A stretch of DNA of 64,000 nucleotides from NCBI GenBank assembly GCA_028871795.1, contig JAGWMG010000013.1, positions 31,787 through 95,786 on the forward strand, written 5' to 3'. The stretch comes from Alphaproteobacteria bacterium (GTDB taxonomy: Bacteria > Pseudomonadota > Alphaproteobacteria > Micropepsales > Micropepsaceae). This document shows positions 1 through 7,865 of this stretch, in pieces; the stretch's first letter is position 1, and each line of letters opens with the position of its first letter. Below the pieces are notes generated by a model that worked only from the letters and a program-made list of their open reading frames with translations, had not been told where the DNA came from and did not search any database. A program made the position numbers and the translations under genes.

Positions 1-40
1 GGCCGTGCTAACGCAGCTGGTGAAACTGGCCGAGGCGTGA
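1..40 (+). CDS. C-terminal end of an unidentified upstream gene (partial)
   Basis: One frame reads through the first 37 bases and stops at TGA 38-40, giving a short tail that ends in QLVKLAEA. The sequence is too short to assign a family. It is included because the open frame runs off the left edge and no other explanation for these bases is visible. It could equally be chance. Confidence 0.3.
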   Translation, partial: AVLTQLVKLAEA

Positions 41-376
41 CGAATTCGGCAAATCGATTTTCTCAGGTCTCATTTTGACAGACTCCTCCCACCCGACATT
101 TGGCGGTTTTTCAAAATTTGTCCGTCATCCCGGCCAAGTTCGCGGCTTCCGGGATGACAGCAACGCACGAACGCGGACCGCGTCGCCGCAGCCTGGGTCC
201 GTGCGTAATTGTGTTGATGTAAGAGAAATGGTCATTCGACCTTGTCGGTTCAAGGGGAGGTTGGAAATTTTTTCGCCGCGAATGCGTACCATTTGCGTGT
301 CAATCCGACCGCCGCCGTTCGGCCGGGAAGCAAATTCGTTAACGAGGCGGCAAGCCCAGCTCCGTAAATTGAGCGG
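41..376. other. Non-coding stretch upstream of the DUF2029 gene
   Basis: I see no convincing protein-coding frame here. Frames that cross it on either strand are rich in Arg, Pro and Ser and resemble no family. The stretch contains one perfect palindrome (124-158, listed separately). It probably carries the terminator of the gene to the left and the promoter of the DUF2029 gene, but I could not pick a confident -35/-10 pair. Confidence 0.5.
124..158. repeat. Perfect 10-bp palindrome, REP-like or terminator hairpin
   Basis: GTCATCCCGG at 124-133 and CCGGGATGAC at 149-158 are exact reverse complements separated by 15 nt. Palindromes built on GTCATCCCGG are a familiar kind of dispersed intergenic repeat in alphaproteobacteria. 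No T-run follows on the plus strand, so a REP-like element fits better than an intrinsic terminator. Only one copy is visible in this window. Confidence 0.55.
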
Positions 377-1687
377 ATGTCCGAATCCGCGCACCGGCCT
401 TGGTCATTCGACAACCTGCTGCTGGCCTGCGCGGCTGGCGCGGCGGTCGCCTACGCGATCGCGCTGGCACACATGTTCGCGGTGCATCAATGGCTGGTGG
501 ACGCACAAGGGCGCCCGCTGGTCGCGGACTTCCTGGCGATGTGGTCGGCGGGCGGTCTGGCGCGCGGCGGCGCGGCGCTATCGGCCTACGACGCGCATTT
601 GCAGCATGCCGCGGAAGTCGGCGCCTTGGGCCACGATTTCCACGGCGCGCTCGGCTGGCCTTATCCGCCGTTCTTCCTGTTCGTCGCGGCGGGGCTGGCG
701 TTTCTCGGTTATGCGCAGGCCTTTGTCGTGTGGACGGGTGCGACCGTGGCGGGTTATGCGGCCGCCATCGCAGCGATCGCGAAGAACCGCGCGGCCGTCC
801 TTCTGGCGCTGGCGGCGCCGTGGACGCTGGCGGATTTGTTCGTCGGGCAAAACGGATTCCTCACCGCAGCGCTTATCGGCCTGGTCCTGCTCAACCTGGA
901 GCGACGGCCGATCCTGAGCGGCGTTCTGCTCGGCCTGCTGACCTACAAGCCGCAATTCGGATTGCTGTTCCCGCTGGCGCTGGCGGCGGGCGGGCATTGG
1001 CGCAGCTTCGTGTGGGCTTGCGCGACGGCATCCTTCCTGATCGCATTCTCCGATTTTGTTTTCGGTCCGCCGACCTTCGCCGCCTTCCTCGACCTTCTGC
1101 CGCAAACGACGCAAACGTTGTTGGACGAGGGCGCGGTGGGATGGAGCAAGCTTCAGAGCGTCTATGGCCTTGTGCGCTGGCTCGGGTTGCCGGACACAGC
1201 CGGATGGACGGCGCAGGCCGCCGTGACGCTTGCTTGCGCGGGCGCGGTTGCCTGGCTCTGGCGCAGCGGATCGGCGCCGGCGCTGAAGGCGGCGGGCCTC
1301 GCCGTCGCCGCGCTTCTCGCCACGCCGTATGCGTTCTTCTACGACCTTGCGGTGCTCGCGGTGGCGATTGCCTTTCTCTACCGCGACCGCGGCTTCGACC
1401 GGATCGAGTACGGTGTGCTCGCCTTGGCGCTGTTGGGCGCGGGCGCCTTTGTGTTCCTGCCGGCGCCGACCGGCCTGATCGCAAACATCGCGGTCGCGGC
1501 GCTGATCGTTCGGCGCATTGTTCTCGACGTTTCTTTGACAGCGCGGCGCGGGGCGTGTTCGAATGACGGACATGGATCGCCGCGATTTCCTGCGTCTTTT
1601 TCTGCTCGCATCCGCGGCGGCGGCGGGCGTAAGGCGCGGCGTTGCCGGGACCGGCTTGCCTCTACACCTGACGCTACGCCCCGATAA
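377..1687 (+). CDS. DUF2029 (GT87-like) polytopic membrane protein
   Basis: The protein is 436 residues and almost entirely hydrophobic, with about ten predicted membrane spans. It has the layout of DUF2029 / glycosyltransferase family 87 proteins, whose characterised actinobacterial members are polyprenol-phosphate-dependent mannosyltransferases. Supporting marks are the early charged loop with YPP near residue 95, GQNG near residue 160, and a YKPQFG motif near residue 195. The last 50 residues are Arg/Ser-rich, non-hydrophobic and overlap the next gene by 125 bp. A neighbouring frame stops at 1566 in an ATGA overlap with that gene, so a 3' frameshift is possible. Substrate and donor are not known. 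Position directly before a GH79 hydrolase suggests a shared glycan, which is inference. Confidence 0.75.
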   Translation: MSESAHRPWSFDNLLLACAAGAAVAYAIALAHMFAVHQWLVDAQGRPLVADFLAMWSAGGLARGGAALSAYDAHLQHAAEVGALGHDFHGALGWPYPPFFLFVAAGLAFLGYAQAFVVWTGATVAGYAAAIAAIAKNRAAVLLALAAPWTLADLFVGQNGFLTAALIGLVLLNLERRPILSGVLLGLLTYKPQFGLLFPLALAAGGHWRSFVWACATASFLIAFSDFVFGPPTFAAFLDLLPQTTQTLLDEGAVGWSKLQSVYGLVRWLGLPDTAGWTAQAAVTLACAGAVAWLWRSGSAPALKAAGLAVAALLATPYAFFYDLAVLAVAIAFLYRDRGFDRIEYGVLALALLGAGAFVFLPAPTGLIANIAVAALIVRRIVLDVSLTARRGACSNDGHGSPRFPASFSARIRGGGGRKARRCRDRLASTPDATPR

Positions 1688-3044
1688 ACCCGGAAACGTC
1701 ATTCCGGAGGATTTCACCGGACTGAGTTACGAGACCGCTCAGCTCGGCGACCCGGGCTTCTTCTCGCCCGACAATACGCAGCTCGCCGGATTCCATCGCC
1801 AGCTGGGCGGCGGCGTCTTGCGCATCGGCGGCAATACCAGCGCTTACAGCGTGTGGACGCCGTCAGACGAGGTCGCGACGGGCAACGAAAGTCCGGCCGC
1901 CACTGTGCCAAACGAGGCGGTCGGGCCCGACACCGGCAAAGCGCCGGAGGTCCGCCGGCCCGTGACGCCGCTCGCCATCCGCAATCTGCGCGGCTTCCTC
2001 GATCTTACCGGGTGGCGGCTGATCTACGGTCTGAACATCGGCGGCGAGAGCCCCGAGACCGTCGCCGACGAGGCCGAATATGTGATGAAGACGATGGGAT
2101 CGAAACTCGCCGCCTTCCAGCTCGGTAACGAACCGGACCTCTTCGCGCGCAACGGCGTGCGCAAGCCGAACTACAATTTTGCGCAGTTCGCCGCGGAGTG
2201 GCTGCGATACCACAGAGTGGTGCGCCAGCGCGCGCCGCACGCGCCTTTTGCAGGCCCCGACACCGCCCGCGACAGCGAGTGGCTCGCGCCATTTTCCCGG
2301 CGGTTCAAGAAAGACGTGCTCTTCCTGTCGCAGCACTATTACGCCGAGGGACCTCCGGCCGATCCGACAATGACCATCGAGCGGCTGTTGCGCCCCGATC
2401 CGCGCCTGGATGAGGCGTTCGCCGGTATGGCGCGGACGCGACGCGACAGCGGCCTGCCGTTGCGCATGACCGAGGCCAACTCCTGCTACCAGGGCGGCAA
2501 GCCGGGCGTGAGCGATACCTTTGCCGCGGCGTTGTGGGGCGCCGACCTGATGTATCGGCTCGCCGCGGCGGGCGGGGTGGGCATCAACTTCCACGGCGGC
2601 GGCTATGGTTGGTACACGCCGATCGCCGGAACGCCGAAGAACGGCTTTCTGGCGCGGCCGCTCTATTACGGGATGCTGCTCTTTGCCGAGGCCGGCGCAG
2701 GCACGCTGGTTGAGACCGACTTCGACAAGCCGGCGGATGCCCCTTTGCTGACCTGCTACGGCCTCAAGAGCGCGGCGGGCGCGCTGAAGGCCGCGCTGTT
2801 CAACAAGGATGCGGAGCGCGACGCCGTTCTGGCGATCGATCCCGGAAGGCGCGCGGCGTCCGCTTCCGTCCTTCGCCTGTCCGCTCCGCGCCTGGACGAC
2901 ACGGCGGACACCACGCTGAGCGGCGCGCCGGTGGGCGCGGGCGGCGCCTGGTCCCCCGCCGCCGCCGAGAAAATCGCGGCGCGCGACGGCACGCTGACGC
3001 TCCATCTGCCCAAGGCCAGCGCCGCGCTCGTGACGTTCGGCTAG
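1563..3044 (+). CDS. GH79-family glycoside hydrolase (beta-glucuronidase/heparanase-like), Tat-exported
   Basis: 493 residues. The N-terminus has a Tat motif (DRRDFLRLF, residues 5-13) followed by an Ala-rich stretch, so the enzyme is probably exported folded to the periplasm or outside. The catalytic (beta/alpha)8 domain spans about 35-400. It contains GNEPD with the likely acid/base Glu190 and TEANS with the likely nucleophile Glu304; the 114-residue spacing matches that of the bacterial GH79 beta-glucuronidase from Acidobacterium as I recall it. A C-terminal beta-domain follows, typical of GH79. The start at 1563 overlaps the end of the DUF2029 gene. The family removes glucuronic acid or its 4-O-methyl form from glycans; the exact substrate here is unknown. 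Confidence 0.85.
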   Translation: MTDMDRRDFLRLFLLASAAAAGVRRGVAGTGLPLHLTLRPDKPGNVIPEDFTGLSYETAQLGDPGFFSPDNTQLAGFHRQLGGGVLRIGGNTSAYSVWTPSDEVATGNESPAATVPNEAVGPDTGKAPEVRRPVTPLAIRNLRGFLDLTGWRLIYGLNIGGESPETVADEAEYVMKTMGSKLAAFQLGNEPDLFARNGVRKPNYNFAQFAAEWLRYHRVVRQRAPHAPFAGPDTARDSEWLAPFSRRFKKDVLFLSQHYYAEGPPADPTMTIERLLRPDPRLDEAFAGMARTRRDSGLPLRMTEANSCYQGGKPGVSDTFAAALWGADLMYRLAAAGGVGINFHGGGYGWYTPIAGTPKNGFLARPLYYGMLLFAEAGAGTLVETDFDKPADAPLLTCYGLKSAAGALKAALFNKDAERDAVLAIDPGRRAASASVLRLSAPRLDDTADTTLSGAPVGAGGAWSPAAAEKIAARDGTLTLHLPKASAALVTFG

Positions 3045-3069
3045 TGCATCCGTCCCGCCGCTCCGCCCG

Positions 3070-4419
3070 CTACGGCGCTATACCGAGCTTGGCTTCCGCG
3101 GCCTCGACTTCCGGCTCGAGCTTGCGCGCGGCGTCGAGGTCGGCCCGCCCTCCGGCGACGTCGCCGTTTCGGGTCTTCGCCGCGCCGCGCCCGTACAACG
3201 CCTCGGGATACTCCGGCCACAGTTTGAGCGACGCATCGTAATCCTCGATGGCGGCCTTGAAATCGCGCTTGAGGAAAAGGGCGTCGCCGCGGCCGTCGTG
3301 GCCCTCCGTGGCTTCGGAGGTCCGGGACAGCTCGATCGCCCGGTCGCAGTCCGCGATGGCGCGGTCGTAATCCCCCTTGCCGTTGTAAGCGCGGCAGCGG
3401 TTGACGAAGGCGTCGCCGTCGTCGGGCTGCAAGGCGATCGCCTGGGAGAAGTCCGCGATGGCGAGATCGTACTGCCCTTTCGCACTGTAGGCGTAGCCGC
3501 GGTAACTGAAGGAGGAGGCTTGGCGCGGGTCGTACTTGACGGCATTCGTCAGGTCGGCGATGGCGCGGTCGTAATCCTTCTTCACCCAATAGAGCGAGCC
3601 GCGGGACCAATAAGCCTTCGCATGGTCCGGCTTCAGTTTTATGACCTCGTCGAAATCCGCAATGGCCTTTTCGGCATTGCCTTCGTCGTCATAGGCGCCG
3701 GCGCGGTTGAAGTAGTCCCGCACCAGATCGTCCGGTTTTTCGCCGCCGGATTGAATGAGTTTCGTGCAGCCGGATATTTGAAGGTCATCAACGAAACCTT
3801 CCTGGGGCAGGGCCAAGCCGTCGCACCAGGCGCGCGGATCGCCCAGCTTCTGCCCGCCCGCGAGCCTCGCCTTCGCCTGCCTTGCGTCGCGCAAGCCGCT
3901 TTCCGCCATACCGAATCCCGGGCGAAGCTGCAGGGACAGCGTGAAATCCACGATGGCGCGGTCGTAGTCGCCCTTTTGCGAATACGCCATGCCGCGAAGG
4001 ATCAACGTTCCCGCCCTCTCGGGCCTGAGCACAAGCAGGACGTTGCAGTCGGCGATCGCGAGGTCGTTCTTCTTCTGGGAGAGATATGCGACCGCGCGCG
4101 TGTGATAGGCGTCGACGCTCTTGGGATCGAGCTTTATGGCGCGCGTGCACTCCTCGATCGCCGCGTCCATGTCGCCTTTGTCGAACAGGAGCGAACAGCG
4201 GTAGACATGCGCGGCCGTCCGTCTGCCCTTCGGCGCGCGAACCGACTTGACGACCGCCGCGCAAGCCGACAACCGGGCGTCGCGCGAAATGCCCTGTCCG
4301 CCTTGGCACTGCGCCCATTCGGCTCCCGCAGCGGCCGGGTTGCGTGCCGGCGAACCCGCCGCCGGAATCGACAATGCGGCAACGGCCGCCGCAAGGTAGC
4401 CCAGAGTGGCTGCGCGCAT
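3070..4419 (-). CDS. Secreted TPR-repeat protein
   Basis: 449 residues with an N-terminal signal peptide (about residues 1-22) and then at least seven tetratricopeptide repeats. Repeats are recognisable by recurring blocks such as YDRAIADL and GDYDRAIVDF, each followed by a short L.P or L.L turn. TPR arrays are protein-protein scaffolds, so the partner cannot be told from sequence. A Cys-containing segment near residues 200-220 interrupts the array and may divide it into two sub-arrays. The gene ends 25 bp from the convergent GH79 gene. It lies downstream of the acyl-CoA dehydrogenase with a 60-bp gap, so co-transcription is possible but not compelling. Confidence 0.85.
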   Translation of the reverse strand: MRAATLGYLAAAVAALSIPAAGSPARNPAAAGAEWAQCQGGQGISRDARLSACAAVVKSVRAPKGRRTAAHVYRCSLLFDKGDMDAAIEECTRAIKLDPKSVDAYHTRAVAYLSQKKNDLAIADCNVLLVLRPERAGTLILRGMAYSQKGDYDRAIVDFTLSLQLRPGFGMAESGLRDARQAKARLAGGQKLGDPRAWCDGLALPQEGFVDDLQISGCTKLIQSGGEKPDDLVRDYFNRAGAYDDEGNAEKAIADFDEVIKLKPDHAKAYWSRGSLYWVKKDYDRAIADLTNAVKYDPRQASSFSYRGYAYSAKGQYDLAIADFSQAIALQPDDGDAFVNRCRAYNGKGDYDRAIADCDRAIELSRTSEATEGHDGRGDALFLKRDFKAAIEDYDASLKLWPEYPEALYGRGAAKTRNGDVAGGRADLDAARKLEPEVEAAEAKLGIAP

Positions 4420-4479
4420 CGGAATTTCCCCTCGCTCTTCGACTTGGCGCGGCAGAATAGCACCTCGGCCCGCGAGGGG

Positions 4480-6297
4480 CTAATCAAACTCCATGATCGT
4501 CGCGCTGCCCGCCCGGATGCGTTCGAACAGCATCGGGCATTCGGGGATCATGCGTTCCATCCAGTATTTGGCGCTGGTCAGCTTGTCCTTGTAGAACGCG
4601 GCGTTCGGCGGGTTGGCCGCAAGCTTCGCCTGCGCCACCTTCGCCATGCGCGCCCACATCCAGCCGACCACCGCGATTCCCATCAGGCGCAGATAATCCG
4701 ATGCCGCAGCGCCCGCATCGTTGGGATTCTGCATCCCGTGCTGCGCCAGCCACATCGTCGCCTGCTGCAACGCGTCGAGTCCGCGCTTTACCGGCTTGAC
4801 GAACGGCGCCAGCGCGGCGTCGTCGTTTTCCGAGAGCCAGCCCGAGATCAGTCCGAACAAAGCGATCGGCGCGGCGCCGCCCTTGCGGCCGAGCTTGCGT
4901 CCCACAAGGTCCATCGCCTGCACGCCGTTGGCGCCTTCGTAGACCTGGTTGATGCGTCCGTCGCGCACGAACTGCTCCACGCCGTTGTCGCGGATGTAGC
5001 CGTGGCCGCCGTAGCACTGCATCGCCAGGTTTGCCGCCTCGAAGCCCATGTCGGTGAAGAACGCCTTGATCACCGGCGTCATCAAATCGGCCAGCAACGC
5101 CGCGGTATCGGCTTCGGGGCGGTTCGAGTGCGCGATCGACATGTTCAGCGTCGTCCACATCGCCATCGCGCGGGCGCCTTCGACGAAAGATCGGCAATGC
5201 AGCAGCATCCGCTTGACGTCGGGGTGCACGATCAGCAGATCGGCGGACTTGTCCGGCTCGGCGGGTCCGGTCAGCGCCTGGCCGACGCGCCGTTCGTGCA
5301 CGTAGGCCATGCCGTTCTGGTAAGCGACTTCGCCGACCGATATGCCCTGCATGCCCACACCCAGCCGCGCGGCGTTCATCATCCCGAACATGCCCGCCAT
5401 GCCGGCGCTGGCGGAGCGCTTTTCGCCCGGCTTGGGCGGCAACGGCTTCGGTCCCAATCGCCACGCCACGACGTCGTCGAAATTGAGCACGCAGGTTGCG
5501 TTGCCCTTGATGCCCATCTTCTTCTCGATGCCGCCCGTGGAAACGCCGTTCCTCGCGCCCATCTTGCCGTCTTCGCCGACCAGAAATTTCGGCACCATGA
5601 AAAAGTTCACGGTGGAGAGGTCGTCGCGGATCTGTCCGTTCTCGTCGGGAATTTTCGCGATCACCATGTGGATGATGTTCGAGGTCAGGTCCTGGTCGCC
5701 GCCGGAGATGAAGATCTTGGTGCCGTTCATGCGATAGGTGCCGTCGGGCTGTTCCACCGCGCGGGTTTTCATCAGGCGCAGATCGGTGCCGCAGCCGGGT
5801 TCGGTCAGGCACATCGTTCCGGCCCATTCGCCGTCGATCATCTTGGGGACGATATGCTCCTTCATCCACGGTGCGCCGGTGGCGATCAGCGCGGAATAGG
5901 CGGCGCTGGTCAGCCCCGGATACATGGCGAAGGACTGGTTGGCCGACTGCGCCATCTCGGCCACGGCCATCGTCACCATGATCGGCATGGCCGAGCCGCC
6001 GAATTCCGCGGGTGCGCCGAGCCCGCCCCAACCGGCCCGGCGATAGGCTTCATAGGCTTCCTTGAAACCGCCGGGCGTGCGCACCACGCCGTTCTCGAAA
6101 CGGCAGCCTTCCTCGTCGCCCGACTGGTTGATCGGATGCAGCACCTCTTCGCAGAATTTCGCGGCGTTGGTCAGGATGTCGTCGACGAGATCGGACGAGA
6201 GATCGGCAAATCGCGGCAGATCGCGCTGCTTGTCCAGTTCCAGAAGCTCGTACATCACGAAGCGGTAATCGTCGACGGGCGCGCGATAGATCGGCAT
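4480..6297 (-). CDS. Acyl-CoA dehydrogenase (long FadE-type, 605 aa)
   Basis: This FAD enzyme oxidises an acyl-CoA to the trans-2-enoyl-CoA. It is the roughly 600-residue type with an N-terminal extension (starting MPIYRAP), the three classical acyl-CoA dehydrogenase domains, and an extra C-terminal domain. CLTEPGCGTD near residue 160 is the flavin/substrate-binding signature and YEGANGVQA near residue 430 carries the likely catalytic Glu. The common order in this subfamily places it in fatty-acid or phenylacyl-CoA beta-oxidation in the cytoplasm. No thiolase, hydratase or electron-transfer flavoprotein gene is adjacent, so the chain-length preference cannot be inferred from context. Confidence 0.92.
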   Translation of the reverse strand: MPIYRAPVDDYRFVMYELLELDKQRDLPRFADLSSDLVDDILTNAAKFCEEVLHPINQSGDEEGCRFENGVVRTPGGFKEAYEAYRRAGWGGLGAPAEFGGSAMPIMVTMAVAEMAQSANQSFAMYPGLTSAAYSALIATGAPWMKEHIVPKMIDGEWAGTMCLTEPGCGTDLRLMKTRAVEQPDGTYRMNGTKIFISGGDQDLTSNIIHMVIAKIPDENGQIRDDLSTVNFFMVPKFLVGEDGKMGARNGVSTGGIEKKMGIKGNATCVLNFDDVVAWRLGPKPLPPKPGEKRSASAGMAGMFGMMNAARLGVGMQGISVGEVAYQNGMAYVHERRVGQALTGPAEPDKSADLLIVHPDVKRMLLHCRSFVEGARAMAMWTTLNMSIAHSNRPEADTAALLADLMTPVIKAFFTDMGFEAANLAMQCYGGHGYIRDNGVEQFVRDGRINQVYEGANGVQAMDLVGRKLGRKGGAAPIALFGLISGWLSENDDAALAPFVKPVKRGLDALQQATMWLAQHGMQNPNDAGAAASDYLRLMGIAVVGWMWARMAKVAQAKLAANPPNAAFYKDKLTSAKYWMERMIPECPMLFERIRAGSATIMEFD

Positions 6298-6445
6298 GAT
6301 CGAATCCCAGCGGGTTTTCAGCCGCAGTCTAGGCAGGCCAGACCCGGGTGTCGATCATGTCAGAGCACCCCTTCCGCGCCGGAAGCCCGGTTCTGGAGGC
6401 GGGAGAAAGCGGGCGAGGAGGGGGCGTCTCCTCGCCCTGATCGCC

Positions 6446-7087
6446 TCAATCGCGGCAGCGGCACACATGCGACTTGTGCCGGTGGTGCACGACATGCCCG
6501 CGATGCGGCGAAACTGTCGGGTTGGCTGGGGACGCAGGCTCGGCTGCAGTCGGCGGCGCGACAGTCTGCGAGACGCGCAGCGCGGCCGGCGGCGGCTCGT
6601 CGGCCTTCAGGCTCATCGCACCCACGCCCGCCGAGACATCGAGGCCGGTGTCGCCTTCCACGCTCACCGGCTGCAGCGCGACGGACTTGTCCAGCCCGCC
6701 GACCAATACGTTGGCGCCGACGCCGGCGCCGACCGTGGCGCTGGCCGTGGCGCCGGCATAGTCGCCTTGCAGCGCGCCGGGGCGCGTGTCGGACGAAGGA
6801 GCGACCACGTCCCAGATGATCGTGCCTTCGCTGGTGTAGCCGACATCGACGCCGAATTTGGAGATGCTGCCGGTGTAGAGGTCGCTTTCGCCGGCATTCG
6901 GATGGTAGTCGCAGTTCATGTCCTTCGACGACCCGACGATGTAGCCCCAGCCGCTTTGGACGTGACAGGTGAGGATTCCGACCTTCACGCCGTGCGGCGC
7001 CGCTGTAGCCGGTGCGCATAACGCAAGCGTGCCGGCAAGAGCCGCGCCCGCCGCCGACAATCTCTTTCCGCTCATGGTTTTCCTCAT
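6446..7087 (-). CDS. DUF992 secreted protein with His/Cys-rich tail
   Basis: 213 residues. A signal peptide ends near AAPHG (about residue 30). The DUF992 domain follows, with the conserved pair of cysteines in ILTCHVQSG and MNCDY and a glycine-rich stretch near residues 120-145. The paralog at 7205-7684 aligns over this whole part. Unlike that paralog, this copy continues for about 55 residues that are Pro/Ala-rich and end in HHRHKSHVCRCRD, a His/Cys-rich tail that could bind metal. DUF992 has no established function; it is widespread in Rhizobiales. The start ATG at 7087 is preceded by the tandem hairpins described at 7096-7146. Confidence 0.85.
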   Translation of the reverse strand: MRKTMSGKRLSAAGAALAGTLALCAPATAAPHGVKVGILTCHVQSGWGYIVGSSKDMNCDYHPNAGESDLYTGSISKFGVDVGYTSEGTIIWDVVAPSSDTRPGALQGDYAGATASATVGAGVGANVLVGGLDKSVALQPVSVEGDTGLDVSAGVGAMSLKADEPPPAALRVSQTVAPPTAAEPASPANPTVSPHRGHVVHHRHKSHVCRCRD

Positions 7088-7095
7088 GGTTGCAG

Positions 7096-7146
7096 GCGGC
7101 GAAACCGCCCCGAGAGAGCGCCGGGAGACATTCCCGGCGCTCTCTC
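7096..7146. terminator. Two tandem hairpins between the DUF992 genes
   Basis: GAGAGAGCGCCGGGA (7112-7126) and TCCCGGCGCTCTCTC (7132-7146) form a perfect 15-bp stem with a 5-nt loop. A second hairpin, GGCGG/CCGCC with loop CGAAA, occupies 7096-7110. On the minus strand they follow the stop of the 7205-7684 gene and precede the start of the 6446-7087 gene. No U-tract follows, so this may be an attenuator or mRNA-stability element rather than a classical terminator. Confidence 0.6.
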
Positions 7147-7204
7147 CAGGATAACGACCGGCACGAGGATTTCTTCCTTCAAGCCGGAAATCGGCGGCGC
7201 GGCG

Positions 7205-7684
7205 TCAATCCTCGCGCAGCGTCATGGCGCCGATGCCGCCCGCGACATCGAGGCCGGTGTTGCCTTCGACGCTCACCGGCTGCAGGGCGATGGATTTGTC
7301 GAAGCCGCCGACCAGCACGTGGGCGCCGACGCCCGCGCCGACCGTGGCACTGGCAGTCGCGCCGGCATAGTCGCCCGCCAGCGCTCCGGCCCTGACGTCC
7401 GAGGACGGCGCCACAACGTCCCAGATAATCACGGCTTTGTCGGTGTAGCCGATGTCGACGCCGAATTTGGAGATGCTGCCCTTGTAGTAGTCGGGTCTGC
7501 CGCCGTTGGGACGGTAATCGCAGTTCATGTTTTTCGACGAGGCGACGATATAGCCCCAGCCGCTTTTCACGTGGCAGGTGAGGATGCCGACTTTCACGCC
7601 GTGCGGCGCGGCGGTCGCGGGCGCGGCGAAAGCGAATGCGGCCAAAGCAGCCGCACCGAGCAGGGTCGAAGCAGTTCTGGTCAT
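7205..7684 (-). CDS. DUF992 secreted protein (short paralog)
   Basis: 159 residues with a clear Sec signal peptide (MTRTAST... to about residue 26) and one DUF992 domain. The two conserved cysteines lie in ILTCHVKSG and NCDYRPNG. It aligns with the neighbouring 6446-7087 product over its entire mature length, differing mainly by the absence of the C-terminal tail, so the pair arose by tandem duplication. Both are predicted periplasmic or secreted. Function unknown. The order on the minus strand is this gene first, then the longer copy, with a 117-bp gap holding two hairpins. Confidence 0.88.
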   Translation of the reverse strand: MTRTASTLLGAAALAAFAFAAPATAAPHGVKVGILTCHVKSGWGYIVASSKNMNCDYRPNGGRPDYYKGSISKFGVDIGYTDKAVIIWDVVAPSSDVRAGALAGDYAGATASATVGAGVGAHVLVGGFDKSIALQPVSVEGNTGLDVAGGIGAMTLRED

Positions 7685-7706
7685 GGTCTACCTCCGTTGT
7701 GCGTCC

Positions 7707-7727
7707 TGCCTGCGCCTGGCGCAGGCA
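7707..7727. other. Perfect hairpin in the leader of the short DUF992 gene
   Basis: TGCCTGCGC (7707-7715) and GCGCAGGCA (7719-7727) are exact reverse complements with a 3-nt loop. The hairpin lies 22 nt upstream of the ATG at 7684 on the minus strand, and also downstream of the protease gene that stops at 7866. It may end protease transcription or lie in the 5' leader of the DUF992 mRNA. No U-run is present. Confidence 0.45.
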
Positions 7728-7865
7728 GCACCCCAGTCCCGAAGAGATCGCATTTGCGCTTCTTGCGCCCAGGACAGCGCAGCAGCCGCGCTCCCGGCCA
7801 GTGACAAAAAATGTGCGCGGCGGCGATTAACTTTATTTGTCGGCGTCCGGCATTCGAAAACGGGA

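Noticed and set aside
3298..6819. Very long plus-strand open frame (about 1170 codons) opposite the TPR and acyl-CoA dehydrogenase genes
   Set aside because: Its translation is rich in Arg, His, Val and Ala without domains, and it lies opposite two clear genes. GC-rich third positions keep such antisense frames open.
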